Source: Curtobacterium sp. VKM Ac-1376
GTDB lineage: Bacteria > Actinomycetota > Actinomycetes > Actinomycetales > Microbacteriaceae
Reading direction: 5' to 3'
NCBI RefSeq assembly: GCF_015351025.1
Contig: NZ_JADKRV010000005.1
Location: 153,322-217,321 of the forward strand
Length of the DNA stretch: 64,000 bases
Part shown: positions 44,760 to 53,689 of the stretch, one piece after another
Layout of the letters: each line of letters opens with the position of its first letter
Numbering within the stretch: the first letter of the stretch is position 1
Program-made: the position numbers and the translations under genes
The notes under the pieces: model-generated
Seen by the model: only the letters and a program-made list of their open reading frames with translations
Told to the model about the DNA's origin: nothing
Database searches by the model: none

Positions 44760-47240
44760 GTGACCACCGTGAACGACGCGAGCACCGCCTCCAGTCCGTC
44801 GACGTCGCTGGTCGAGCGCATCGATGCGCTCCTCGGCCAGCTGACCACCGACGAGAAGGTGCAGCTGCTCACCGGACGTGACTTCTGGACCACCTGGCCG
44901 ATCGAGAAGATCGGGCTGCGCCGGATCCTGATGTCGGACGGTCCGTCCGGCGTGCGCGGCGAGGTGTGGGACGAGCGTGACCCGTCCCTGAACCTGCCGT
45001 CGGCGACGGCGCTGAGTGCGTCGTGGGACCGGGCGATCGCGAAGCGGTACGGCGCGGCCGCGGCCGTCGAGGCCCGCCGCAAGGGCGTCGACGTCGTGCT
45101 CGGCCCGACCATCAACCTGCACCGGTCGCCGCTCGGTGGCCGGCACTTCGAGGCGTTCAGCGAGGACCCCGTGCTCACGGGTGACCTGGCCGCGTCCTAC
45201 GTCGATGGCGTGCAGGAGAACGGTGTCGCAGCGACCCCGAAGCACTACATCGCGAACGACTACGAGACCGACCGCTTCACCGCGTCGACCGAGGTGTCCG
45301 ACCGGACGTTGCGCGAGCTGTACCTGCTCGCGTTCGAGCAGGCCGTCACTGAGGCGCACGCCTGGGCGGTCATGTCGTCGTACAACGCGATCAACGGCGT
45401 GACGGCGTCGGAGAACGACCTGCTCGAGACCCCGCTCAACGCTGAGTGGGGCTTCGACGGGATCGTCGTGTCCGACTGGACCGGCGTGCGGTCGGTGGAC
45501 TCGGCGAAGGCCTCGCAGGACGTCGCGATGCCCGGGCCGAACCCGTGGTGGAGCGAGGGCCCGCTGCTTGCCGCCGTGCAGTCCGGCGAGGTGCCGATGG
45601 CGGCGATCGACCGGAAGGTCCGCCGGATCCTGACCCTCGCCGCGCGCGTCGGAGCGCTCGAGGGCTTCGAGCACGTCGCCGCCGAACCCGTGCACGTCGA
45701 GGACGGCATCGCGTTCGTGCGCGAGGCCGAGGCCGAGGGAACGGTCCTGGTCCGCAACGCCGGTGTCCTGCCGCTCGACGCCCCCGCCGTGTCGCGCATC
45801 GCGGTGATCGGCCACAACGCCGACCAGGCACGCACGCAGGGCGGCGGGTCGGCCACGGTCGTGCCGTCGCAGGTCGTGTCGCCACTGGACGGCATCCGGT
45901 CGGCGTTCCCCGGCGCGAGCGTGGACTACGCGATCGGCGCCGTCGTGCAGGAGGGCATCGCGGAGTTCCCGCTGTCCACCATCACCAACCCCGGCACCGG
46001 CGAGCCCGGAGCACGGGTCGCCTTCGTCGAGGACGGCGAGGAACTGTACGTCGAGGACCGCCGTGCAACGGCACTGTTCTGGTTCGGCGGCGACGCCCCG
46101 ACCCGTCAGGCCGACCGGCTCGACATCACCACGACCTACACGGCGGAGTCGACCGGCACCGTCCGGTTCGGCATCGGTGCGGCCGGGCGGTCACGGATGT
46201 GGATCGACGGCGAGCTGCTGCTCGACGAGGACGTGCCGTTCGAGGGCGACCAGCTCGGCGCCGCGTTCCTCAACCCGCCGGCGCGCTCGGTGCCGGTGTC
46301 GGTGACCGTGGGACAGCAGGTCGCGATCCGCATCGAGTACGACATCGTGCAGGACGAGACGCTCGGCGGGGTGCTGGCCTACCAGTTCGGCACCGAGCCG
46401 TCGGACGACGACCCCGCTGCGCTCATCGAGGCTGCAGTGGAAGCCGCCCGTGGTGCGGACGTCGCGGTGGTCGTGGTCGGCACGAACTCCAAGGTCGAGT
46501 CCGAGGGCTACGACCGCTCGTCGCTCGCGCTGCCCGGCCACCAGGACGACCTGGTCCGCGCCGTCGCCACGGCGAACCCGAACACCGTCGTCGTCGTGAA
46601 CGCCGGGTCGCCGGTGGAGATGCCGTGGCGGAACGACGTCGCCGCGGTGCTCCTGACCTGGTTCGGCGGGCAGGAGTACGGCAACGCCCTGGCCGACGTG
46701 CTGACGGGCGCGCAGGAGCCCGGCGGTCGCCTGCCCACCACCTGGCCGGCCGCGATCGCCGACGTCCCCGTGCTCGACGTCACCCCGGTGGGCGGCACGG
46801 TGGCCTACGACGAGGGCATCCACCTCGGCTACCGCGCCTGGCTGCGGGCTGGGACCGAGCCGGCGTACCCGTTCGGGCACGGCCTCGGCTACACGACCTG
46901 GTCGATCGAGGGTGTCTCCGCGACGCCGACCGTGCGCGAGGGCGACGCGGTCATCGTCACGGCGACGGTCGCGAACACGGGGGATCGTGCCGGGAAGCAC
47001 GTCGTGCAGGTGTACGCGTCCCGCGCGGAGTCCACGGTCGACCGGCCGGTGCGTTGGCTCGTCGGGTTCGCCCCGGTGCGCCTCAGCCCGGGGGAGTCGG
47101 CGGAGGTCTCGATCGAGGTTCCCGCACGGTCCTTCGCGCACTGGGACGGCTCATGGCAGTACGAGCCGGGGGCCTTCACACTGCACGTCGGCGCCTCGGT
47201 CTCCGATGTCGTCGGAACGGCGTCCCTCGAACTGGAGTGA
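44760..47240 (+). CDS. GH3 beta-glucosidase with PA14 domain
   Basis: Family 3 glycoside hydrolase of 826 residues, no signal peptide, so probably intracellular. N-terminal barrel: MSDGPSGVRGE (~61), GVDVVLGPTINLHRSPLGGR, KHYIANDYE and the nucleophile Asp in GIVVSDWTGVRS (~240). A PA14 insertion (~400-545, for example ALFWFGGDAPTRQ and MWIDGELLLDED) interrupts the second domain, and a fibronectin-III-like domain closes the protein (~730-826). GTG start; a second GTG three codons later is possible, SD GAGAGGA upstream. Confidence 0.92.
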   Translation: MTTVNDASTASSPSTSLVERIDALLGQLTTDEKVQLLTGRDFWTTWPIEKIGLRRILMSDGPSGVRGEVWDERDPSLNLPSATALSASWDRAIAKRYGAAAAVEARRKGVDVVLGPTINLHRSPLGGRHFEAFSEDPVLTGDLAASYVDGVQENGVAATPKHYIANDYETDRFTASTEVSDRTLRELYLLAFEQAVTEAHAWAVMSSYNAINGVTASENDLLETPLNAEWGFDGIVVSDWTGVRSVDSAKASQDVAMPGPNPWWSEGPLLAAVQSGEVPMAAIDRKVRRILTLAARVGALEGFEHVAAEPVHVEDGIAFVREAEAEGTVLVRNAGVLPLDAPAVSRIAVIGHNADQARTQGGGSATVVPSQVVSPLDGIRSAFPGASVDYAIGAVVQEGIAEFPLSTITNPGTGEPGARVAFVEDGEELYVEDRRATALFWFGGDAPTRQADRLDITTTYTAESTGTVRFGIGAAGRSRMWIDGELLLDEDVPFEGDQLGAAFLNPPARSVPVSVTVGQQVAIRIEYDIVQDETLGGVLAYQFGTEPSDDDPAALIEAAVEAARGADVAVVVVGTNSKVESEGYDRSSLALPGHQDDLVRAVATANPNTVVVVNAGSPVEMPWRNDVAAVLLTWFGGQEYGNALADVLTGAQEPGGRLPTTWPAAIADVPVLDVTPVGGTVAYDEGIHLGYRAWLRAGTEPAYPFGHGLGYTTWSIEGVSATPTVREGDAVIVTATVANTGDRAGKHVVQVYASRAESTVDRPVRWLVGFAPVRLSPGESAEVSIEVPARSFAHWDGSWQYEPGAFTLHVGASVSDVVGTASLELE

Positions 47241-47683
47241 AGAAGTCGTCCGGTTTCCGCGCAGCTCGCAAGTCCATTCAGTAACATCGTTCTGCGCCAG
47301 TCGGCTGGTTACCGTCGGCGCACGCACCGACTACGGGGTCGCTGGGTGAGCGCCTCGGTCTCCTGATCCGGCCGTTGGAGCCCTGGCGTCCCCGGTGCGT
47401 CCAGAATGCGTCCCCGCGTCCGCGCGGGGACGCATTCGTCGTTCCGGCCAGCAACCGCTCCGGCGAACCGGTTGACTGACTTCCTGCGAACCTGGGAAAA
47501 CGGGTGACAGTTGGTCAGCTTCTCCGCGCGAGTGCGTGCATCCGTGTGACAAACCGCTTGGTAGGTGGAACGATGGTTGCACCATCTCGTACGGATCAGG
47601 GACGAGATGGTCATCCGGCCGGGCTCTCGGGCCTCACCAACTCGATCTGAGCCCTGCCGGATGCCCTTGACTCCCGGCGGCGA
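47241..47683. other. 443-bp gene-free gap with three strong hairpins
   Basis: No credible gene on either strand. Hairpins: 47404-47437 (15-bp perfect arms GAATGCGTCCCCGCG, 4-nt loop), 47581-47611 (10-bp ACCATCTCGT arms, 11-nt loop) and 47612-47663 (8-bp CATCCGGC stem plus 6-bp GGGCTC stem). It lies between the convergent GH3 and LLM genes; the first may end GH3 transcription and the last two may end LLM transcription, but the span is long for terminators alone. Confidence 0.6.
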
Positions 47684-48697
47684 TCAGGATCGCAGTGCCG
47701 GCGCGATCTCCTCGGCCACGATGCGGAGGATCCGCTCGTGCGCCGCGCGATCCCCGTTCGCTGGGAGGGTGATGACGAGTTCGTCGGTCGCGGTCACCGC
47801 CGGGTCGGCGAGCAGTGCATCGACGATCGCTGCCGGTTCACCGGACAGCACCTTGCTGAACCGGAACGGCGGCGTCCCCGAGAGCGGCCGGCCCTCGTCG
47901 TCCATCCCGGCGGCGTAGCCCCTCAGGAACTCCTCGTGCACGGCGCGGTCGTGGCCGTCGACCAGCGGGACGACGATGCGACCGACGGCGACCTTGGACT
48001 GGCGCTGCGGGTGCAGCTCGGCGAACCGCTCACGGTAGGCGGCGATCTGATCGGCCTGTGCCTCGGCGAACGGGGCGCCCGTGTCCTCGGTGTTCAGGGT
48101 CGAGCAGTGCAGCAGGAGCCCCTTCTCCGCCGTGCGGATCGCGGTGCTCATGCTGCCACCGCCCCACCACACCCGCTCGCGGAGGCCCGGGCTGAGCGGC
48201 TGCAGGGTCAGGTCGGCACCGGCGGGGATGCTCTCGTAGCCCTTGCCTGCGCTGCCGAGTGGGTCGCCCTGCAGGACCTCGAGCAGGCGTGCGGCGCGGG
48301 CTTCGGCCTCGTCACGGAACGACCGATCGACGGTGCCGAACACCGGGTCGAGGATGGGGCCGTAGCCGGCGATGCCCGTGCTGATGCCGAGCTGCACGCG
48401 GCCACCGCTGAGCAGGTCGACGGTGCTGGCGTCCTCGGCCAGGCGCACCGGGTCCTCGTAGCGCATGCCGAGCACGGCGGTGCCGAAGGTGATGGTGCTG
48501 GTGCGCTGGGCGGCGGCCGCGAAGAACGTCATCGGGCTCGTCAGGTACGGCTCGAAGTGTCGGCCCCGGACCCAGCCGGTGCCGTAGTCGAGCGACTCCG
48601 CGGTCTCGAACAGGCGCAGCCCGTCCTCGAGGGCGCCGGCGGCGCCGTCGGTGCCGCCGTGGTTCGGGACGAAGGAGAGGAAGCCGAGTTCGCGCAT
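47684..48697 (-). CDS. LLM-class flavin-dependent oxidoreductase (second)
   Basis: Luciferase-like oxidoreductase of 337 residues: MRELGFLSFVPNHGG, YGTGWVRGRHFEPYLTSPMT, ITFGTAVLGMRYEDPVRLAE and RVQLGISTGIAG. Related to, but clearly diverged from, the protein at 37566-38603. The ATG has TAGACT 6 nt upstream and no SD, so it should be leaderless. Substrate unknown. Confidence 0.84.
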   Translation of the reverse strand: MRELGFLSFVPNHGGTDGAAGALEDGLRLFETAESLDYGTGWVRGRHFEPYLTSPMTFFAAAAQRTSTITFGTAVLGMRYEDPVRLAEDASTVDLLSGGRVQLGISTGIAGYGPILDPVFGTVDRSFRDEAEARAARLLEVLQGDPLGSAGKGYESIPAGADLTLQPLSPGLRERVWWGGGSMSTAIRTAEKGLLLHCSTLNTEDTGAPFAEAQADQIAAYRERFAELHPQRQSKVAVGRIVVPLVDGHDRAVHEEFLRGYAAGMDDEGRPLSGTPPFRFSKVLSGEPAAIVDALLADPAVTATDELVITLPANGDRAAHERILRIVAEEIAPALRS

Positions 48698-48703
48698 GAC
48701 GCG

Positions 48704-48709
48704 AGTCTA
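48704..48709 (-). promoter_or_regulatory. -10 box of second LLM gene, leaderless
   Basis: TAGACT on the minus strand, 6 nt before the ATG. Confidence 0.45.
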
Positions 48710-48779
48710 TGCGCACGTATGAAGACGTGCTTCCTTCCGGATCACTGCGGACGGGAGGCGCGGGGCGGCCTGGTGACGA

Positions 48780-48877
48780 GCCTCTCCCCACCGGCACGGC
48801 CGGTCCGCGCTGGCGCGTCGGCCCGGACGCGCCTCTCCCCACCGGCACGGCCGGTCCGCCGCTGGCGCGTCGGCCCG
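48780..48877. repeat. tandem 46-bp direct repeat
   Basis: Two nearly identical units (48780-48825 and 48831-48877, period 51 bp) beginning GCCTCTCCCCACCGG and ending GCGCGTCGGCCCG; each contains the small palindrome ACCGGCACGGCCGGT. A family A half element (48749-48766) precedes them. Confidence 0.75.
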
Positions 48878-48930
48878 AGACCGGCGGCGTGGGCCCAGTC
48901 CGTCATGGCGACACCTGGGAGGATGGGGGC

Positions 48931-51501
48931 ATGACCGACGTCACCACCGTGCCCCCGCTCGTCGCCGCGATCCCGGCGGCGGTGGACGGCGTCGTCGACC
49001 CCGACGAGGTCTACGAGGCCTTCGCGGCCTGGGCCGCCGAGGGCGGCCGACCGCTGTACCCGGCGCAGGACGAAGCGGTCATCGAGCTCGTGTCCGGCGC
49101 CAACGTCGTGCTGAGCACGCCGACCGGCACCGGGAAGTCGCTCGTCGCGGCCGGAGCGCACTTCGCCGCCCTCGCCGAGGGCAAGCGGAGCTACTACACG
49201 GCACCGATCAAGGCGCTGGTGTCCGAGAAGTTCTTCCAGCTCGTCGAGTTGTTCGGTCCGCAGAACGTCGGCATGGTCACCGGTGACTCGAGCGTCAACG
49301 CCGACGCCCCGATCGTCTGCTGCACCGCCGAGATCCTGGCGAACCTGGCCTTGCGGCAGGGACCGGACGCCGACGTCGACGTCGTCGTGATGGACGAGTT
49401 CCACTTCTACGGTGACCCCGACCGCGGCTGGGCGTGGCAGGTGCCGCTGCTCGTGCTCGAGCGTGCGCAGTTCCTGCTCATGTCGGCGACCCTCGGCGAC
49501 GTCACCACCATCGCCGACGACCTGTCCCGACGGACCGGCCGGCCCACCGCCCGCGTGACCGGTGTCTCGCGGCCGGTGCCGCTCGAGTACCAGTACGTGA
49601 TGACGCCGGTGCAGGAGACGGTCGAACGGCTGCTGGAGGAGGGCAAGGCGCCCATCTACATCGTGCACTTCGCCCAGGCCGCAGCACTCGAACGGGCGCA
49701 GTCGCTGATGTCCGCGAAGGTCGCCTCGCGCGAACGCCGTGACCAGATCGCGGAGGCCATCGCCGGATTCCGCTTCAGCGCCGGCTTCGGGCAGACCCTG
49801 TCGCGCCTGATCCGGGCGGGCATCGGCGTGCACCACGCCGGCATGCTGCCGAAGTACCGTCGGCTCGTCGAGCAGCTCGCCCAGCGCGGCCTGCTGCCCG
49901 TCATCTGCGGTACCGACACCCTGGGCGTCGGGATCAACGTGCCGATCCGGTCCGTGCTGTTCACCGGGCTGACGAAGTTCGACGGCACGAAGATGCGCCA
50001 GCTGTCCGCGCGTGAGTTCCACCAGATCGCCGGTCGTGCCGGACGTGCCGGGTACGACACCGAGGGTGACGTCGTCGCCGAGGCACCCGAGCACGACATC
50101 GAGAACGCCCGCGCCGTCGCCAAGGCCGGCGACGACCCGAAGAAGAAGAACAAGATCAAGCGGAAGAAGGCGCCGGAGGGATTCGTGTCCTGGGGGCAGG
50201 CGTCGTTCGAACGGCTGATCGCGGCCGAGCCCGAGCCGATGGTCTCCCGCATGCGGATCACCCACGCGATGGTGCTGTCGGTCGTCGCCCGCGGTGGGGA
50301 CGCCTTCGCGGAAGTCCGGTCGCTGGTCTACGACAACCACGAGCCCCGCTCACGACAGCTCGCGATGGCCCGACGGGCGCTGGTCATCGCCCGGACCCTC
50401 ATCAACGCGCGGGTGATCGAGAAGGTCGACGGCGCCTACCGTCTGACCGTCGACATCGCACCGAACTTCGCGCTCAACCAGCCGCTGTCGCCGTTCGCGC
50501 TCGCCGCGTTCGAGTTGCTCGACCCCTCGTCGCCCACGTACGCCCTGGACATGGTGTCCGTCGTCGAGGCGACGCTCGACGACCCGCGGGCGATCCTGTC
50601 CCAGCAGCAGTTCAAGGAGCGCGGCGAAGAGGTCGCGCGCATGAAGCGGGAGGGGATCGAGTACGAGGAGCGGATGGAGCTGCTCGAGGAGGTCACCTGG
50701 CCGAAGCCGCTCGACGAGCTGCTGACCGCCGCCTACGAGGCCTACGCCGCCGAGCAGCCGTGGGTCCTCGACTTCCGGTTGTCGCCGAAGTCCGTCGTCC
50801 GTGACATGTACGAGCGGGCGATGACCTTCGGGGACTTCGTGCGGTTCTACCAGCTCACCCGGTCGGAGGGGCTCGTGCTCCGGTACCTGTCCGACGCCTA
50901 CCGCACGATGCGGCAGACCATCACCGAAGAGCAGCGGAACCAGGAACTCGACGACCTGATCGAGTGGCTCGGCGAGGTCGTGCGCCAGACGGACTCGTCG
51001 CTCGTGGACGAGTGGGAAGCGCTGCTCAACGGCGACGTGCTGCTCGCGTCCGAGGAGCACGAGGAGATCACGCCGCCGCAACCCGCGCGGCTCACCGGGA
51101 ACCCGCGGGCGTTCCGGGTGCTCGTGCGCAACGCCCTGTTCCAGCGGGTGCTGCTCGCCGCGGCCGACGATATCGACGGGCTCGGGGAACTCGACGCGAC
51201 CGTCGGCTTCGACCGGTCAGCGTGGGACAACGTGCTCGAGGAGTACTACGAGGAGCACGACAGCATCGGCACCGACGCCGACGCGCGCTCGATGCAGTAC
51301 CTGGTGCTCGACGAGAGTGGCGCCACCGCCACACCCCGGGTCTGGCGGGCGCGGCAGATCTTCGCCGACCCCGAGGGCGACAAGGACTTCGGGTTCTCGG
51401 CGACGATCGACCTGGACGCCTCGGACGAGGTCGGCGAGGCCGTCGTGCGGGTCACCGAGATCGGGCGGTTCGACGGGTGGGCCGAGGTGGACGTCGACTG
51501 A
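48931..51501 (+). CDS. Ski2/Mtr4-like DEAD-box RNA helicase
   Basis: SF2 helicase of 856 residues, the actinobacterial Ski2/DOB1-like family. Motif I STPTGTGKSLV (~62), motif II VVMDEFHFYGD (DEFH, ~150), SATLGDVT (motif III), and motif VI FHQIAGRAGRAGYDTEGDVV (~360). A basic linker KKKNKIKRKKA (~402) precedes a large C-terminal DUF3516 domain with acidic helices. Likely RNA unwinding in decay or ribosome maturation. ATG with GGGAGG upstream. Confidence 0.9.
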   Translation: MTDVTTVPPLVAAIPAAVDGVVDPDEVYEAFAAWAAEGGRPLYPAQDEAVIELVSGANVVLSTPTGTGKSLVAAGAHFAALAEGKRSYYTAPIKALVSEKFFQLVELFGPQNVGMVTGDSSVNADAPIVCCTAEILANLALRQGPDADVDVVVMDEFHFYGDPDRGWAWQVPLLVLERAQFLLMSATLGDVTTIADDLSRRTGRPTARVTGVSRPVPLEYQYVMTPVQETVERLLEEGKAPIYIVHFAQAAALERAQSLMSAKVASRERRDQIAEAIAGFRFSAGFGQTLSRLIRAGIGVHHAGMLPKYRRLVEQLAQRGLLPVICGTDTLGVGINVPIRSVLFTGLTKFDGTKMRQLSAREFHQIAGRAGRAGYDTEGDVVAEAPEHDIENARAVAKAGDDPKKKNKIKRKKAPEGFVSWGQASFERLIAAEPEPMVSRMRITHAMVLSVVARGGDAFAEVRSLVYDNHEPRSRQLAMARRALVIARTLINARVIEKVDGAYRLTVDIAPNFALNQPLSPFALAAFELLDPSSPTYALDMVSVVEATLDDPRAILSQQQFKERGEEVARMKREGIEYEERMELLEEVTWPKPLDELLTAAYEAYAAEQPWVLDFRLSPKSVVRDMYERAMTFGDFVRFYQLTRSEGLVLRYLSDAYRTMRQTITEEQRNQELDDLIEWLGEVVRQTDSSLVDEWEALLNGDVLLASEEHEEITPPQPARLTGNPRAFRVLVRNALFQRVLLAAADDIDGLGELDATVGFDRSAWDNVLEEYYEEHDSIGTDADARSMQYLVLDESGATATPRVWRARQIFADPEGDKDFGFSATIDLDASDEVGEAVVRVTEIGRFDGWAEVDVD

Positions 51502-51565
51502 TCGGCGCGGGCGCCGCTCGACGTGTACCGTCTCCGGAGCCAACCCCCACCGAGAGGACTGCGTC

Positions 51566-51817
51566 ATGCGCATCGGATCCAGCATCGCCCTGATCGTCAT
51601 CGGCGCGATCGTCGCCTTCGCGCTGGACATCCAGCTCGCCGGCATCGACCTCCGCCTGATCGGCTACATCCTGATGGCAGCCGGTCTCGTGCTGCTCATC
51701 ATCAGCCTCGCCGTGGCCTTCGGTGGTCGCCGCACCACGACCACCACGCGCTCGGGTGTCGACCCGGCGTCGGGGGAGCGGATCACGCAGCAGGACCGGC
51801 GCGACGGGACCTACTGA
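51566..51817 (+). CDS. DUF6458-type small membrane protein
   Basis: Eighty-three residues: MRIGSSIALIVIGAIVAFAL forms the first membrane helix, LRLIGYILMAAGLVLLIISL the second, followed by the tail GGRRTTTTTRSGVDPASGER. SD GAGAGGA sits ~8 nt before the ATG. Widespread in actinobacteria, function unknown. Confidence 0.82.
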   Translation: MRIGSSIALIVIGAIVAFALDIQLAGIDLRLIGYILMAAGLVLLIISLAVAFGGRRTTTTTRSGVDPASGERITQQDRRDGTY

Positions 51818-51830
51818 CCGGTCAGGACCG

Positions 51831-52352
51831 TCAGAAGAGGGTCGCGGGCGGGGTCGCCTCTGGCAGCGCCGACGGCTCGGTGACCTCGGCGCCCGGCCAC
51901 CCCGGACCGTGCGGCACCTCGGTGCCGTTCTGGAACGCGGTGGCAGCACCGCGGGCACGGACGTCGGCGGCCTCGTTCATCTCGTGACCGACGTGGCCGC
52001 GGACCCACTCGAACGTGACCTTGCGGCCCTGCAGTTCGGCGTCGAGTTCCTTGATGATCTCGACGTTGAGGACCGGCTTGCCGTCGGCCTTCCGCCAGCC
52101 CTTGCGCTTCCAGCCGGCGAGCCACTCGGTGCAGGCCTTGATGGCGTACTGGCTGTCGCACAGGATGTGCAGCGGCTCGCCGGTGTCCTTCGTGGCGCGG
52201 AGCAGCTGCAGCACGGCAGTGAGTTCGCCGATGTTGTTCGTCGCGCGGGGCCAGCCTCCGGCCGCCCACCGGTCGTCGTCGACGTACCAGGCCCAGCCGG
52301 CGGGGCCGGGGTTGCCGAGAGCTGAGCCGTCTGCGGCGGCGACGATCGTCAC
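51831..52352 (-). CDS. rnhA: ribonuclease HI
   Basis: Cleaves RNA in RNA-DNA hybrids. Active-site residues DEDD are visible: ADGSALGNPGPAGWAW (Asp8), NNIGELTAVLQLL (Glu), CDSQYAIKA (Asp) and VRGHVGHEMNEAADVRA (His and Asp). 173 residues with a ~35-residue Pro-rich C-terminal tail beyond the core. GTG start with AGGAGG 6 nt upstream. Convergent with the small membrane protein, 13 nt between stops. Confidence 0.93.
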   Translation of the reverse strand: MTIVAAADGSALGNPGPAGWAWYVDDDRWAAGGWPRATNNIGELTAVLQLLRATKDTGEPLHILCDSQYAIKACTEWLAGWKRKGWRKADGKPVLNVEIIKELDAELQGRKVTFEWVRGHVGHEMNEAADVRARGAATAFQNGTEVPHGPGWPGAEVTEPSALPEATPPATLF

Positions 52353-52414
52353 GATGGACCTCCTGGTGGTGCCGAGTGCTGGTCAACCGTAACGGACCCG
52401 ACCGGCCCCTCGCC

Positions 52415-53238
52415 TCAGCGGCGAGCGGGGTCGATGTTCAGCGTGTTGCGCTCGAGCAGCCAGTCGTCGTTGAGGGGATCCAGGTACGGGTTCATCCACA
52501 GCAGCTGCGCCGGCGTGATGGCGAACCGCTCCGCGACGGTCGAGAGCTCGTCGCCGTGCGCGACCAGGTAGTTCGCCGGTCGGCCGTCGACGTCCGTGAC
52601 GATGCCGTAGGCGCCCGGGCGGTCCTCGCGGACGGTGACGGGGAGGTCGGGGTAGGGGTCCGGGATCTTCCACGTGAGGTCAGCGGCGGCGAGCACCGAT
52701 CCAGCCCAGGGACGTTCCGACGGGTCCTCGTCGGCCACCGGTACCGGCACCAGGACGACGCTGCTCAGGTAGTCGGGGCGTGGCCCGGACTGCCCCACGG
52801 TGAACGAGGTCGGTGGACGGACGGCGGCGTCCCACTCGACCAGGTCATGCACCGAGCCGTCCTCGGCGTCGAGCGGCTTCGCGGGCCGGTGCCGGACTCC
52901 AGGCGCATCGGCTGCGGATTGGTCGTCCGGTAGTGGGACAGCTGCGCGTCGAAGGTCCCGCTGTCGTTCGCCACGACGCGGACGTGGATGCTCGTGTCAC
53001 CGCTCGGCGAGACGACGTCGGTCTCCGCCGCCACGGTGCCGGTGGGCAGGACCTGCTCGACCTCGACCGGATCGGTCGCGAGCGTCGGGTCCGGCGTGTG
53101 TTCCGCCGTGCGCTCGGTCGCTTGTCGTGTCGGCGTCGGGATCGCGTCGTCCCCGCCGAACGCCGTGCACCCCGTGAGCAGCAGCCCCACCAGCGCCGAG
53201 CCGATCACCGCGGTCGTCACGGTCCGTGTTCGTCCCAT
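52415..53238 (-). pseudogene. LysM lipoprotein, broken by a 1-nt frameshift
   Basis: N-terminal part: signal peptide MGRTRTVTTAVIGSALVG with lipobox LLTGC (Cys24), then a Thr/Pro-rich linker. The frame shifts in the GGG run at 52883-52885. Adding one base there restores a continuous protein of about 274 residues through GPAKPLDAEDGSVHDLVEWD to a C-terminal LysM-like peptidoglycan-binding module (YLVAHGDELSTVAERFAITP, LLWMNPYLDP). As given, the first frame ends at 52765. SD GAGGGGG precedes the ATG. It may be a real inactivating indel or a sequencing error. Confidence 0.8.
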
Positions 53239-53344
53239 CGTTCCCCCTCGCGGTGATCGTGGTGGGACGAGGGGCCCGATCGAGCGCCGTGACCGGACTG
53301 GGACTCGGGCGGCAGGACTACCGTCCGACGCAGGAGGAAACACC

Positions 53345-53683
53345 ATGAGCGACAGCATCCCGAACGCCCCCGGCCCCGAGCCGTCCGACGACCGCGCACG
53401 GAACGACGCGCTCCGTGACGCGGCCCACAGCGACGACGTCGACGGGGTCAGCGACCGCGAGCAGCGAGCAGCGGACACGTCGTACAGCCCGTCGAGCGAG
53501 CGCGAGATGGACGCGTCGCAGACGAAGCAGCGCGACGACGCGGACCTGCGTGAGGACGGCATCGACCCGTCCAAGGTCATCGCGGCCCCCGGGACGGGCG
53601 GCGCGGACGACGCCGGCGACGTCGAGCCCGAGCCGGGCGACCTGCACCTGCCGTGGCAGTCCGAGGAGGACCGCCGGGGCTAG
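53345..53683 (+). CDS. small acidic disordered protein, unknown
   Basis: Protein of 112 residues starting MSDSIPNAPGPEPSDD; rich in Asp, Glu, Ser and Arg, without hydrophobic core, so probably intrinsically disordered. Contains DLREDGIDPSKVIAAPGTGG, a segment also common in small actinobacterial hypothetical proteins. A textbook SD AGGAGG lies 8 nt before the ATG, supporting expression. Confidence 0.72.
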   Translation: MSDSIPNAPGPEPSDDRARNDALRDAAHSDDVDGVSDREQRAADTSYSPSSEREMDASQTKQRDDADLREDGIDPSKVIAAPGTGGADDAGDVEPEPGDLHLPWQSEEDRRG

Positions 53684-53689
53684 CGACGA

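Noticed and set aside
47612..47663. tRNA gene
   Set aside because: The folded segment has two coaxial stems but no cloverleaf, no T-loop GTTCGA and no anticodon arm.
52883..52885. Programmed -1 frameshift in the LysM lipoprotein
   Set aside because: No slippery heptamer and no evident downstream pseudoknot; an indel or read error explains it better.
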